DNA from: Athalassotoga saccharophila
Lineage (GTDB): Bacteria > Thermotogota > Thermotogae > Mesoaciditogales > Mesoaciditogaceae
Assembly: GCF_009936215.1 (NCBI RefSeq)
Contig: NZ_AP019551.1
Location: 866,708 to 930,707, forward strand
Direction: 5' to 3'
DNA length: 64,000 nt
Shown here: positions 29,252-37,216 of the stretch, one piece after another
Layout of the letters: each line of letters begins with the position of its first letter
Numbering within the stretch: position 1 is the stretch's first letter
The notes under the pieces: model-generated
What the model was told of the DNA's origin: nothing
Seen by the model: the letters and a program-made list of their open reading frames with translations, nothing else
The model's database searches: none
Made by a program: the position numbers and the translations under genes

Positions 29252-29532
29252 TAAAACTCACCCATCTCATTCATCATCTTTTTGACTATATTCTCGACAT
29301 TCACGCTGTACTGTCCGGACTGGACAAGGGCCTTTATTTGATCGACCTTTTGTGACCTTTCCTTTTCTATATCGCTGACGCTCGATGCCATCGAAATGAA
29401 GGTTTTGAAATCTATCTTAGAATTGCCAACAAAAAGATCTTCATTTGATCTTTCTACCTTTTTAGACCTTTCTCCTTTTGGATCCTTTCCATTTTCCGGC
29501 TGGGGTATTCCGGATATCCCATCTATTCTCAT
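29251..29532 (-). CDS. flgM: Anti-sigma-28 factor FlgM
   Basis: 93 residues from the ATG at 29532, preceded by GGAGGTGGTAAG. The C-terminal half RSQKVDQIKALVQSGQYSVNVENIVKKMM has the FlgM signature (basic helix, 'G.Y.vd.e.iA..' end); the N-terminal half is polar and disordered, as usual. FlgM holds FliA until the hook-basal body is complete. It implies that the organism has flagella or a relic of the control circuit. A stop codon shared with flgN suggests coupling. Confidence 0.85.
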   Translation of the reverse strand: MRIDGISGIPQPENGKDPKGERSKKVERSNEDLFVGNSKIDFKTFISMASSVSDIEKERSQKVDQIKALVQSGQYSVNVENIVKKMMNEMGEF

Positions 29533-29604
29533 CTTACCACCTCCGTACATATTATCGGCAGGATATTGCCAAAAGTCAAGTGCGATATCCTGCCGTAGGG
29601 GTAA

Positions 29605-30879
29605 TTATTTTCCAACGTAAGAGTTAAGATCTAAAAGTCCATGACCGCTGAAGTTGAAAACTATGACCTTTTCTTCTCCACTTTTGGCGAACTCTTTTGC
29701 GTACCGCGCGACGCCTGCGATGGCATGACTTGTCTCTGGTGCCGGAATTATGCCTTCCGTTATCGCAAAAAGTTTTGCGTATTCAAAAGCCTCATCCTGC
29801 GGAATGGCTATTGCCTTCATGTAATTTTCTTTGACAAGACGGCTTATTATAGGGGACGCACCGTGGTATCTCAATCCACCCGCGTAAATTGGAGGTGGAA
29901 CGAATTCGGAACCGAGCGTGTACATCTTGAGCATCGGGGTAAGATGGGCCGTGTCTCCGTAATCGTATTTGTACTCTCCTTTCGTGAAGGACGGGCATTC
30001 AGTTGGCTCGCACGCCACTATTTCGAGGGATTTTTTCTTCATCTTTAAAGGAATAAATGGCAGTGTAAATCCTCCAAAGTTGGATCCGCCACCGAAACAT
30101 CCTATCAAAACGTCTGGTTCCTCTCCGACAAGTTCGAGTTGCTTTTGCGTTTCCTGACCTATGACTGTCTGGTGCAAAAGCACGTGATCGAGCACGCTTC
30201 CAAGGGAATAATGAGTTTTTTCTTTAGAGAGTGCGAATTCTATGGCCTCACTTATTGCCATTCCGAGAGAGCCTGTCGAGTCTGGTTTGATTTCGAGAAT
30301 TTTCTTTCCGTAATTTGTGAAATCACTTGGACTGGGATGGATCTTTCCGTTAAAAAGGTTTACCATGTATTTTCTTGCCGGTTTCTGTTCAAAACTTATC
30401 TTTACCATAAAGACATTCACGTCCAAGTTGAAATAGGCCCCTGCAAAGGCGAGAGCGCTTCCCCACTGACCGGCCCCCGTCTCAGTCGATATCTTCGTTG
30501 TCCCTTCAACGAGGTTGTAGTATGCTTGAGCAAGAGCCGTGTTGAGTTTGTGACTACCCGTAGGACTTACAGATTCGTTTTTGTAGTATATGCGGGCCGG
30601 GCTCTTTAGAGCCTTCTCAAATCCTATGGCCCTCACAAGCGGGGTAGGCCTGTAAAGCGCGTAAGCCTCTCTTACCTTCTGTGGAATTTCGATGTACCTT
30701 TCTTTTGTGCCTTCCTGCATTACGAGAGCCTTTGGAAATAAGACTTCGAGTTTTTGCGGGTCCATTGGTTTCATATTCTGTGGATCGATCGGCGGATCGA
30801 GATCGAAAGGCAGATCTGCCTTGACATTGTACCAGTATTTCGGTATGTCCTCTTCTTTTAAATACACAAATCTCCTCAT
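29605..30879 (-). CDS. trpB: Tryptophan synthase beta chain, TrpB2 type
   Basis: 424 residues, longer than TrpB1 (about 395), with the N-terminal extension [20 protein letters not shown] typical of TrpB2. The PLP lysine is in [15 protein letters not shown] (about 111); [14 protein letters not shown] and the phosphate loop [11 protein letters not shown] are present. It condenses indole (or indole from TrpA) with serine. No trpA or other trp gene is adjacent, as is common for trpB2. Expression is controlled by the Trp attenuator upstream. Ribosome site GGGAGG. Confidence 0.95.
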   Translation of the reverse strand: MRRFVYLKEEDIPKYWYNVKADLPFDLDPPIDPQNMKPMDPQKLEVLFPKALVMQEGTKERYIEIPQKVREAYALYRPTPLVRAIGFEKALKSPARIYYKNESVSPTGSHKLNTALAQAYYNLVEGTTKISTETGAGQWGSALAFAGAYFNLDVNVFMVKISFEQKPARKYMVNLFNGKIHPSPSDFTNYGKKILEIKPDSTGSLGMAISEAIEFALSKEKTHYSLGSVLDHVLLHQTVIGQETQKQLELVGEEPDVLIGCFGGGSNFGGFTLPFIPLKMKKKSLEIVACEPTECPSFTKGEYKYDYGDTAHLTPMLKMYTLGSEFVPPPIYAGGLRYHGASPIISRLVKENYMKAIAIPQDEAFEYAKLFAITEGIIPAPETSHAIAGVARYAKEFAKSGEEKVIVFNFSGHGLLDLNSYVGK

Positions 30880-30895
30880 TTCAATTCCTCCCTTC

Positions 30896-30934
30896 TAAAA
30901 TGAAAATCGGGGATCTTTTTTCAAGATCCCCGAT
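30896..30934 (-). terminator. Trp attenuator terminator
   Basis: On the minus strand ATCGGGGATCTT pairs with AAGATCCCCGAT (12 bp, 30906-30917 with 30923-30934), followed by TTTTCATTTT. It lies 16 bases before the trpB2 start codon. Its 5' strand shares at least 7 bases with the antiterminator, so the two hairpins exclude each other. Confidence 0.9.
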
Positions 30935-30976
30935 GCTGAATTATGGCAAAAGGCACCAATCCCTTCAGCACCAGGG
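30928..30976 (-). promoter_or_regulatory. Trp attenuator antiterminator hairpin
   Basis: CCCTGGTGCTGAA (30964-30976 in minus sense) pairs over 13 bp, two of them G-U, with TTCAGCATCGGGG (30928-30940); two more pairs can be added. The 5' strand contains the last Trp codon and the stop codon of the leader peptide. A ribosome at the stop codon hides it; a ribosome stalled at the three upstream Trp codons leaves it free. Confidence 0.8.
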
Positions 30977-31021
30977 ACGGTACCACCACCAATTTTCGAC
31001 TTTGAAATTCAAACCAATCAT
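30965..31021 (-). CDS. trpL: trp leader peptide (attenuation)
   Basis: An 18-codon frame: MIGLNFKVENWWWYRPWC. The ATG is preceded by AAAGGTGATCTT, a good ribosome site. Three Trp codons in a row plus a fourth near the end, followed by mutually exclusive hairpins and then trpB2, form the classic attenuation arrangement. Too short for standard gene calling, but four Trp codons in 18 are very unlikely by chance. Confidence 0.92.
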   Translation of the reverse strand: MIGLNFKVENWWWYRPWC

Positions 31022-31038
31022 AAGATCACCTTTGATAA

Positions 31039-31067
31039 AATATATCATAGATTTTCCAAAAAGTCAA
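31039..31067 (-). promoter_or_regulatory. Promoter of trpL-trpB2
   Basis: Minus strand: -35 TTGACT (31062-31067), 17-base spacer, -10 TATATT (31039-31044). Transcription would begin a few bases before the trpL ribosome site, so the leader is complete. Confidence 0.8.
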
Positions 31068-31247
31068 TTAAATAATCATCGATCCGGCAAGTACCCATAA
31101 TGGCTCGTGCCATGTAAATTGAGAAAATTGAAAATGGAAAATTTGCAATTTTCAATATCTACTCACTCTTCACCAATCAGAGATCCACCCGCTACGCATC
31201 AAATTATGATATACTCTTTTTGAATTTTCAAAAAGGAGGAAGCCTTT

Positions 31248-32897
31248 ATGGAGAGGATAATAAGATCACCCAGAGGGAATCAATTAACGTGTAAATCTTG
31301 GCAGACAGAGGCTCCGATGCGCATGATAATGAATAATCTCGATCCGGAGGTTGCAAGAGATCCCGCCCATCTTATAGTTTACGGCGGAACGGGAAAGGCC
31401 GCAAGAAACTGGGAATCTTTTGATGCCATAGTGAACACGCTAAAGAGACTCAACGATGATGAAACTTTGGTCGTTCAATCCGGAAAACCTGTCGCAGTCT
31501 TCAGAACACACGTGTGGGCTCCGAGAGTTCTGATCTCGAATGCCATGTTAGTACCGAAATGGGCAGACTGGGAATATTTCAGAGAACTCGAGTCGAGAGG
31601 CCTGACGATGTTTGGACAGATGACGGCCGGCAGTTGGATATACATAGGAACGCAGGGAATTCTCCAAGGCACCTACGAGGTATTTTACGCAGTCGCCGAA
31701 AAGTACTTTGGCGGGACTCTTTCTGGGAAGATAGCGGTCACGGCAGGCCTTGGAGAGATGGGAGGAGCCCAGCCTTTGGCCGTAACCTTTAACGGTGGCG
31801 TTATGATAGCGGTAGAGGTTGACAGGCGTATGATAGAAAGAAGGCTTGAAAAGCATTATCTCGATACATGGACGGATTCTTACGAAAAGGCCATAAAGAT
31901 GGCCAAAGAAGCGGCAAGGGAAGGACGGCCACTTTCAATAGGCCTTCTTGGAAATATCGCGGATATCCTTCCCAAAATGGTAAAGGATGGTTTTACACCC
32001 GATATAGTTACGGATCAAACCTCGGCCCACGATCCGCTTAACGGATATATCCCTTCGGGCATGGACGTCGAGAGTGCTGCCAAAATGAGAGAGAAGGACA
32101 GAGATGGTTATTTGAATAAAGTCTTCGATTCTATGGTAAAGCACGTTGAGGCCATCGTTGAGATGAAAAAACGCGGTGCAAAGGTCTTCGAATATGGAAA
32201 TAATTTGAGGCGTATGGCATACGATCACGGTGCGAAGGATGCATTCGAGATCGTCGGATATGTGCCCGAATACATAAGGCCACTTTTTGCCCAAGGCAAA
32301 GGACCATTCAGATGGGTAGCACTTTCGGGCGATCCTCAGGACATATACAAAACAGATGAGGTTGTTTTAAAACTCTTCCCCTACGATGATCATTTGAAAA
32401 GATGGATAAAGATGGCCCACGAGAAGGTCAACTGGCAGGGATTGCCCGCGAGGATATGCTGGCTCGGTCAGGGAGAAAGGGAGGCCTTTGGGCTTGAGAT
32501 AAACAAGATGGTAAGAGAGGGCAAACTCTCTCCGATCGTGATAGGGCGCGATCACCATGATACCGGTTCCGTCGCTTCCCCTTACAGGGAGACTGAGGCA
32601 ATGAAGGATGGATCTGATGCGATAGCGGACTGGCCAATACTTAACGCACTTTTGAATACGTCTTCTGGCGCGACGTGGGTCTCCGTCCACCACGGTGGTG
32701 GCGTTGGAATAGGTTATTCGATACACGCCGGTTTTGTATGCGTTGCAGACGGGACAAAGTTGGAAGACGAAAAGATATCGAGAGTTTTAAACAACGATCC
32801 CGGAATCGGAGTCGTCCGTCATGCCGACGCGGGATACGAAATAGCGGTTGAAACTGCCAAGAAACACAACATAGATATGCCGATGGGAGGTTTTTGA
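31248..32897 (+). CDS. hutU: Urocanate hydratase
   Basis: 549 residues, the family length, after AAAGGAGGAAGCC. Hallmarks are [62 protein letters not shown] and the NAD-contact region [17 protein letters not shown]. It converts urocanate to imidazolone propionate in histidine breakdown, with NAD as tight cofactor. No hutH, hutI or hutG is near. Its stop codon overlaps the ATG of the next, unrelated membrane gene. A -10-like TATACT is at 31210-31215. Confidence 0.97.
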   Translation: MERIIRSPRGNQLTCKSWQTEAPMRMIMNNLDPEVARDPAHLIVYGGTGKAARNWESFDAIVNTLKRLNDDETLVVQSGKPVAVFRTHVWAPRVLISNAMLVPKWADWEYFRELESRGLTMFGQMTAGSWIYIGTQGILQGTYEVFYAVAEKYFGGTLSGKIAVTAGLGEMGGAQPLAVTFNGGVMIAVEVDRRMIERRLEKHYLDTWTDSYEKAIKMAKEAAREGRPLSIGLLGNIADILPKMVKDGFTPDIVTDQTSAHDPLNGYIPSGMDVESAAKMREKDRDGYLNKVFDSMVKHVEAIVEMKKRGAKVFEYGNNLRRMAYDHGAKDAFEIVGYVPEYIRPLFAQGKGPFRWVALSGDPQDIYKTDEVVLKLFPYDDHLKRWIKMAHEKVNWQGLPARICWLGQGEREAFGLEINKMVREGKLSPIVIGRDHHDTGSVASPYRETEAMKDGSDAIADWPILNALLNTSSGATWVSVHHGGGVGIGYSIHAGFVCVADGTKLEDEKISRVLNNDPGIGVVRHADAGYEIAVETAKKHNIDMPMGGF

Positions 32898-35311
32898 TGC
32901 ATCTTAGCCTTAGAGAATACAATTTCGAGGCAAGCACAAAGTATGCCCTGCTTTCTTTGATTTTTTTCGGTCTGCTCGTGCTTTTTGCGATCTCATTTCC
33001 ACCGAAGATCTTGCCCCTTTACGAATTAATGCTTTTCACATGGACGGTCTTTCTCGTTATCCTCACCTTCGACCCTCTCGCGTGGATGCCATTTGCCGTG
33101 ACCCACACGCAATTTGCAAATGGGATGGCACTTGCCCTTTCGATAACTGTTGCAAGATCTGTAATTGAAGGAGGCTTTTTTGTTCCAAATGAAATTCTTC
33201 TTGTCCTCTTGGGATTGTGGTGGGCAAGCGTTCTATTTCATTTTATAACGAGCGAATCCTTTATCTTTTCCTACCTTGGCGGAATAGAAAGACAGATGGG
33301 AATGACTTTTAGGTTCACAATACCTGTCATCCTCTTTGCCGGATGGCAGGTTTTTGAGACAATAGGATCGTTTGCCTTCTTTGCGATCGTAATATCGGCC
33401 GGGATTGTCGAGATGATAATCCTTACACTACAATTTTTGGACGAAGATCACAGAATAAAGTACGATTTTTCCTATCTCAAATCGATGGGATTCAGAAGGT
33501 ACACCGGAACCATCTCCAATCCAATCCCGGTCGCGAACTTTTTACTCACGATCCTTCCTTTAACCTTTGCGTTTTATCTCGATTCCCCTCTGTTTTTATT
33601 CTTTGTGATCTCTTACCTTGCCATAACATGGGGGCTTTTTCTCTCGCACGGCCGCGGATCTTACATAGCCTCCATTATAGTGTCCATTCTCGAGATCGTA
33701 TACGTTATCTTCACACCAAGACCACTTTACATGATCGTAATCGCCTTAGCCGTTATCATCCTTCCCCCAATCCTTTACCTTTTTACACCCCAAGGAAAGG
33801 AGAACTGGAACAGGGTAAAGATAGTCATCGACTTTGTAAAGAGAAAGATAAAAAGGACAAATTCGAATACAGGTGGACAGGGACAGCCAGAATCCTCGGC
33901 AGTTAACAGGGCCTTTATATGGAATGAATCGAGACGTGCCTTTGTGAGAAGACCATGGCTTGGGTATGGCATCGAAAATATAGCGAGGGCAATGAGGAGC
34001 AAATTTTCAAGGAAGTCATCTGCGTATTTCATGACACAGGTTGTGGACAGATCGCACAATCATTATCTCGATCTCTTGTTGGAGGGTGGAATAACCCATC
34101 TTCTGATATACCTCGCACTTGTCGTATTTTCGATATATTCCTCGATCGTAACTGGAATGCCTTGGATAGGCATAGCGATAGTTGGATATTCTTTAGATCT
34201 CATCTTTTCCTTTCCACTTCAGCCCAATTATCTCACCCTTATGCTTATACTTTCCGTCTCGGCCGGCCTTCAATTCTCATCCTTCCATTACCTTGGGTAT
34301 GTCTTTTTAGGACTTTTTATACTCTATCTTGTCAATTTGTACTTTGCCCACTCCAACAACGTCGGAATGAGATACGTCCAACTTGCCTTTTCTGCTCAAA
34401 ACCTTGGAGACGCAAAGGTTGCCCTCGACGCGACGCTTTCGGCCCTTAAGGTCTCTCCTTACGAGCAAAGGTTTTTTACGGTCGCGTCAAATGTTCTTGA
34501 AGGCATATCATCTATTGGAAAATTGCAATTCGAAGATTTGCACACCTTTCGGGTATGGTTTGAGGCGTCAAAAGACTTTATTCTAAAGCATTCGGAGGCA
34601 CCGGATGTGCCATTCGGAACAATGTCAATGGTTTACGCAGTCGTTTTCAGTGCCACGAAGGATGCGAATTACGCGAATGAATCGTGGAACCTTGCAAAGA
34701 TTTCGCTCAAGGTCAATCCATTTTCTCTGGCGGCAAGGAGGGCGGTGGTGACGCTTTTGAATGCTCTCGGTACGCTTTACAGCGATCGGAAGATGTACGA
34801 TGTGGCAAAGAAAGATTTTAAGCAATCGACTGCCATTTTGAGAAGGATAATAGATGATTTTTTGAATTCTCCTTACGCGAATTACGAACTCGAGAACAAT
34901 TACTGGCAGGCTTATTTTGATATGGCAAAGAAGTCGGAAGATCAGGAAGGATTGAAAAAGTATTTCGAAATGTACAAAGAAAGGTTTAGCGGGATACTGT
35001 TCACGTACGATATTTTCACAAAAATTTCAAAGGTATTTTCGACTCCTGTTGGATGGACTTTGATAAACAGAGATGGCACGAAGTTTCTCTATCCTGTTAA
35101 CACCGTCATGGGGCCTCTCGTAAAACGCGTCTGGAAGTTCTCGCATAAAACAACGGACGGAAAGGTTGAAGAGTTGTATCTGACCGTCGGAAAGGATGCA
35201 AAAGTAACTGAGATGTCTTTAAAACCATTCATCGACGAATTCATGAAATATTCAGATAAATACGGTAGATTTGCAGATTACTGGACAGATGAAGGCTTTA
35301 TTGAGAATTGA
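32897..35311 (+). CDS. O-antigen-ligase-like (Wzy_C) membrane protein with helical-repeat C-terminus
   Basis: 804 residues from the ATG at 32897, six bases after GGGAGG; a TTG one codon earlier is less likely. The N-terminal about 480 residues hold around 12 membrane segments with the Wzy_C region LSHGRGSYIASI and RSHNHYLDLLLEGGITHLLIYL, in which the first Arg and the His are the usual functional residues of WaaL/PglL-type ligases. The C-terminal about 300 residues are soluble helical repeats resembling TPR (AQNLGDAKVALDATLSALKVSP). It may move glycan chains onto an acceptor at the cell surface. Follows hutU, precedes asnB. Confidence 0.85.
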   Translation: MHLSLREYNFEASTKYALLSLIFFGLLVLFAISFPPKILPLYELMLFTWTVFLVILTFDPLAWMPFAVTHTQFANGMALALSITVARSVIEGGFFVPNEILLVLLGLWWASVLFHFITSESFIFSYLGGIERQMGMTFRFTIPVILFAGWQVFETIGSFAFFAIVISAGIVEMIILTLQFLDEDHRIKYDFSYLKSMGFRRYTGTISNPIPVANFLLTILPLTFAFYLDSPLFLFFVISYLAITWGLFLSHGRGSYIASIIVSILEIVYVIFTPRPLYMIVIALAVIILPPILYLFTPQGKENWNRVKIVIDFVKRKIKRTNSNTGGQGQPESSAVNRAFIWNESRRAFVRRPWLGYGIENIARAMRSKFSRKSSAYFMTQVVDRSHNHYLDLLLEGGITHLLIYLALVVFSIYSSIVTGMPWIGIAIVGYSLDLIFSFPLQPNYLTLMLILSVSAGLQFSSFHYLGYVFLGLFILYLVNLYFAHSNNVGMRYVQLAFSAQNLGDAKVALDATLSALKVSPYEQRFFTVASNVLEGISSIGKLQFEDLHTFRVWFEASKDFILKHSEAPDVPFGTMSMVYAVVFSATKDANYANESWNLAKISLKVNPFSLAARRAVVTLLNALGTLYSDRKMYDVAKKDFKQSTAILRRIIDDFLNSPYANYELENNYWQAYFDMAKKSEDQEGLKKYFEMYKERFSGILFTYDIFTKISKVFSTPVGWTLINRDGTKFLYPVNTVMGPLVKRVWKFSHKTTDGKVEELYLTVGKDAKVTEMSLKPFIDEFMKYSDKYGRFADYWTDEGFIEN

Positions 35312-35319
35312 GGTAGAAT

Positions 35320-37191
35320 ATGTGCGGCATATTTGGAGTTATTGGAAAAACGAACGCGAATGAACTTTTGGAGATATCGAAGATTTTAAGGCACAGAGGG
35401 CCTGACGATGAAGGTTTCTGTTCCATTCCGGATATCAAGCATTTCTCTGGCCCCGATACAGTCGGTAACCTTGATATGCCTCCGATCTCTGGAAATTTCA
35501 ACGGGGCCTTTGGTTACAGAAGATTGAGTATACTCGACCTTTCTCCAAAGGGCCATCAACCGATGGAAAGAGACGGATACGTAATCGTTTTTAACGGCGA
35601 GATATACAATTTTATGTCAATAAGAAAAGAACTCGAGGAGATAGGTTACACCTTTAAGTCATCCGGAGACACGGAGGTACTTTTGACCTCATACATTCAT
35701 TGGGGAGAGAGATGCGTTGATCATTTCAACGGTATGTGGGCCTTTGCGATATGGGATCCGAAAAGGAAGATCATCTTCGCTTCGAGGGACAGATTTGGAA
35801 TAAAGCCATTCATTTACTTTCACGATGGAAAGTATTTCGCCTTTGCCTCCGAAGAAAAGGCACTTTTGAAATTTTCCAAAGTTCCCAAAAAGATCAACAT
35901 GGACGATGCTAAAAGATATCTTGTCTGGGGAATGCAGAATTTCTTCGAGGAGTGCATGTTTGAAGGCATGAAAAGGTTACTTCCTTCCCACAATCTCATC
36001 TTCGATGTTGAAAGTGGCGAGATCAAAATCTACAAATACTGGGACGTAAATCCCAACATTCAAAAAGCCGTGTACGATGAAAAACAGGCGCAAATTTATT
36101 TCGAAAGGTTCCGTGAGATCTTCACCGATGCCGTAAAGTTAAGACTTATAAGTGATGTTAAGGTTGGCACAGCCTTGAGCGGTGGGATAGATTCGTCCTC
36201 CGTCGTGTACACGATAAATGAACTCATGAAAGGCCATAAAATTCCCTCTGTAGGAGATGTCCAGTACACATTCTCTGCGGTATACGGAAATTACAAAGCA
36301 GACGAATCGAAATGGATAGACATCGTCGCGTCCGAGACCCATGTCAAATCTTTTAAAGTGATACCGGATTGGGAAGACCTTTCGAGATCTCTTGAAGAAA
36401 TCGCGTACATTCACGATGAACCATTTGATTCAACTTCTACATATGCCCAGTACCGCGTCATGAAGTTAGTTAAAGAAAGTGGAGTTACGGTAACGCTTGA
36501 CGGTCAGGGTGGTGACGAGATAGCGGGAGGATATCCGCTTTACATGCCCATAATGATAGGCGAAAACTTTCCAAATAAGACCTTTTTCTCGGAAATAAAG
36601 AATTTGAAGAAGGCAAATGCCTCATTTTCGCTCTTTTTAAGAACGATTGGCACAAAATACATGAATTCACTTGCCCAAAAAAGGTATTTTGAAGGAATTT
36701 CATCTCGGATATTCAATCACAAAATAAAGTTCATTCCCTACGGTGGGAAGGCAAAATCTGAATTTTCTCACATGAATCTTAGGGCATGGGCAGATATGAG
36801 AGAAGAACTCGTAGATCTTCTCAAGACGGCAGACAGAAATTCTATGGCCTTTTCCATAGAATCGAGATTTCCATATCTTGATTACAGACTCGTCGAATTT
36901 GCCATGTCTGTACCGTCCGCTTACAAAATTCACGATGGGTGGACCAAGTACCTCTCGAGAAGAAGTTTTGAAGGCCTCATAAATGAAAAGATCTTATGGA
37001 GAAAGGATAAATTGGGCTTTCCTACGCCTCAAAAAGAATGGTTTGAGATGGGATTTGAAGATTTTGCCCTAAATTACATCGCACAGTCACGATTCATCAA
37101 AGAAATGGATATAAAGGTTGAAAAGATGCCGCACAAAATCCTATGGCGCATTGTCAATTTAGCGGCATGGGAAAAGGCCTTTCGATTTTAG
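35320..37191 (+). CDS. asnB: Asparagine synthetase (glutamine-hydrolysing) AsnB
   Basis: 623 residues. The N-terminal class II amidotransferase starts MCGIFGVIG (catalytic Cys2) with ILRHRGPDDEG and FNGEIYNF. The synthetase domain has the ATP loop ALSGGIDSSSV (about 285) and LDGQGGDEIAGGYP. Makes Asn from Asp with Gln nitrogen. AsnB homologues next to glycan genes can instead amidate cell-wall or surface sugars; the ligase-like gene 8 bases upstream leaves that possible. Ends at a strong terminator. Confidence 0.93.
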   Translation: MCGIFGVIGKTNANELLEISKILRHRGPDDEGFCSIPDIKHFSGPDTVGNLDMPPISGNFNGAFGYRRLSILDLSPKGHQPMERDGYVIVFNGEIYNFMSIRKELEEIGYTFKSSGDTEVLLTSYIHWGERCVDHFNGMWAFAIWDPKRKIIFASRDRFGIKPFIYFHDGKYFAFASEEKALLKFSKVPKKINMDDAKRYLVWGMQNFFEECMFEGMKRLLPSHNLIFDVESGEIKIYKYWDVNPNIQKAVYDEKQAQIYFERFREIFTDAVKLRLISDVKVGTALSGGIDSSSVVYTINELMKGHKIPSVGDVQYTFSAVYGNYKADESKWIDIVASETHVKSFKVIPDWEDLSRSLEEIAYIHDEPFDSTSTYAQYRVMKLVKESGVTVTLDGQGGDEIAGGYPLYMPIMIGENFPNKTFFSEIKNLKKANASFSLFLRTIGTKYMNSLAQKRYFEGISSRIFNHKIKFIPYGGKAKSEFSHMNLRAWADMREELVDLLKTADRNSMAFSIESRFPYLDYRLVEFAMSVPSAYKIHDGWTKYLSRRSFEGLINEKILWRKDKLGFPTPQKEWFEMGFEDFALNYIAQSRFIKEMDIKVEKMPHKILWRIVNLAAWEKAFRF

Positions 37192-37216
37192 AAAAGCCCC
37201 CAAAAGGGGGCTTTTT
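37192..37216. terminator. Bidirectional terminator between asnB and the PLD gene
   Basis: AAAAGCCCCC-AAAA-GGGGGCTTTT, symmetrical with a U run on both strands, placed exactly between convergent genes. Confidence 0.9.

Noticed and set aside
30964..30995. T-box-like core (GGTGGTACCGT) upstream of trpB2
   Set aside because: The similarity comes from the run of Trp codons followed by TACCG in the leader peptide. The promoter is too close to leave room for a specifier stem, and the downstream terminator does not pair with this core.
31127..31156. Inverted repeat ATTGAAAAT...ATTTTCAAT upstream of hutU as an operator
   Set aside because: AT-rich, 12-base centre and no relation to a recognised promoter; chance is likely.
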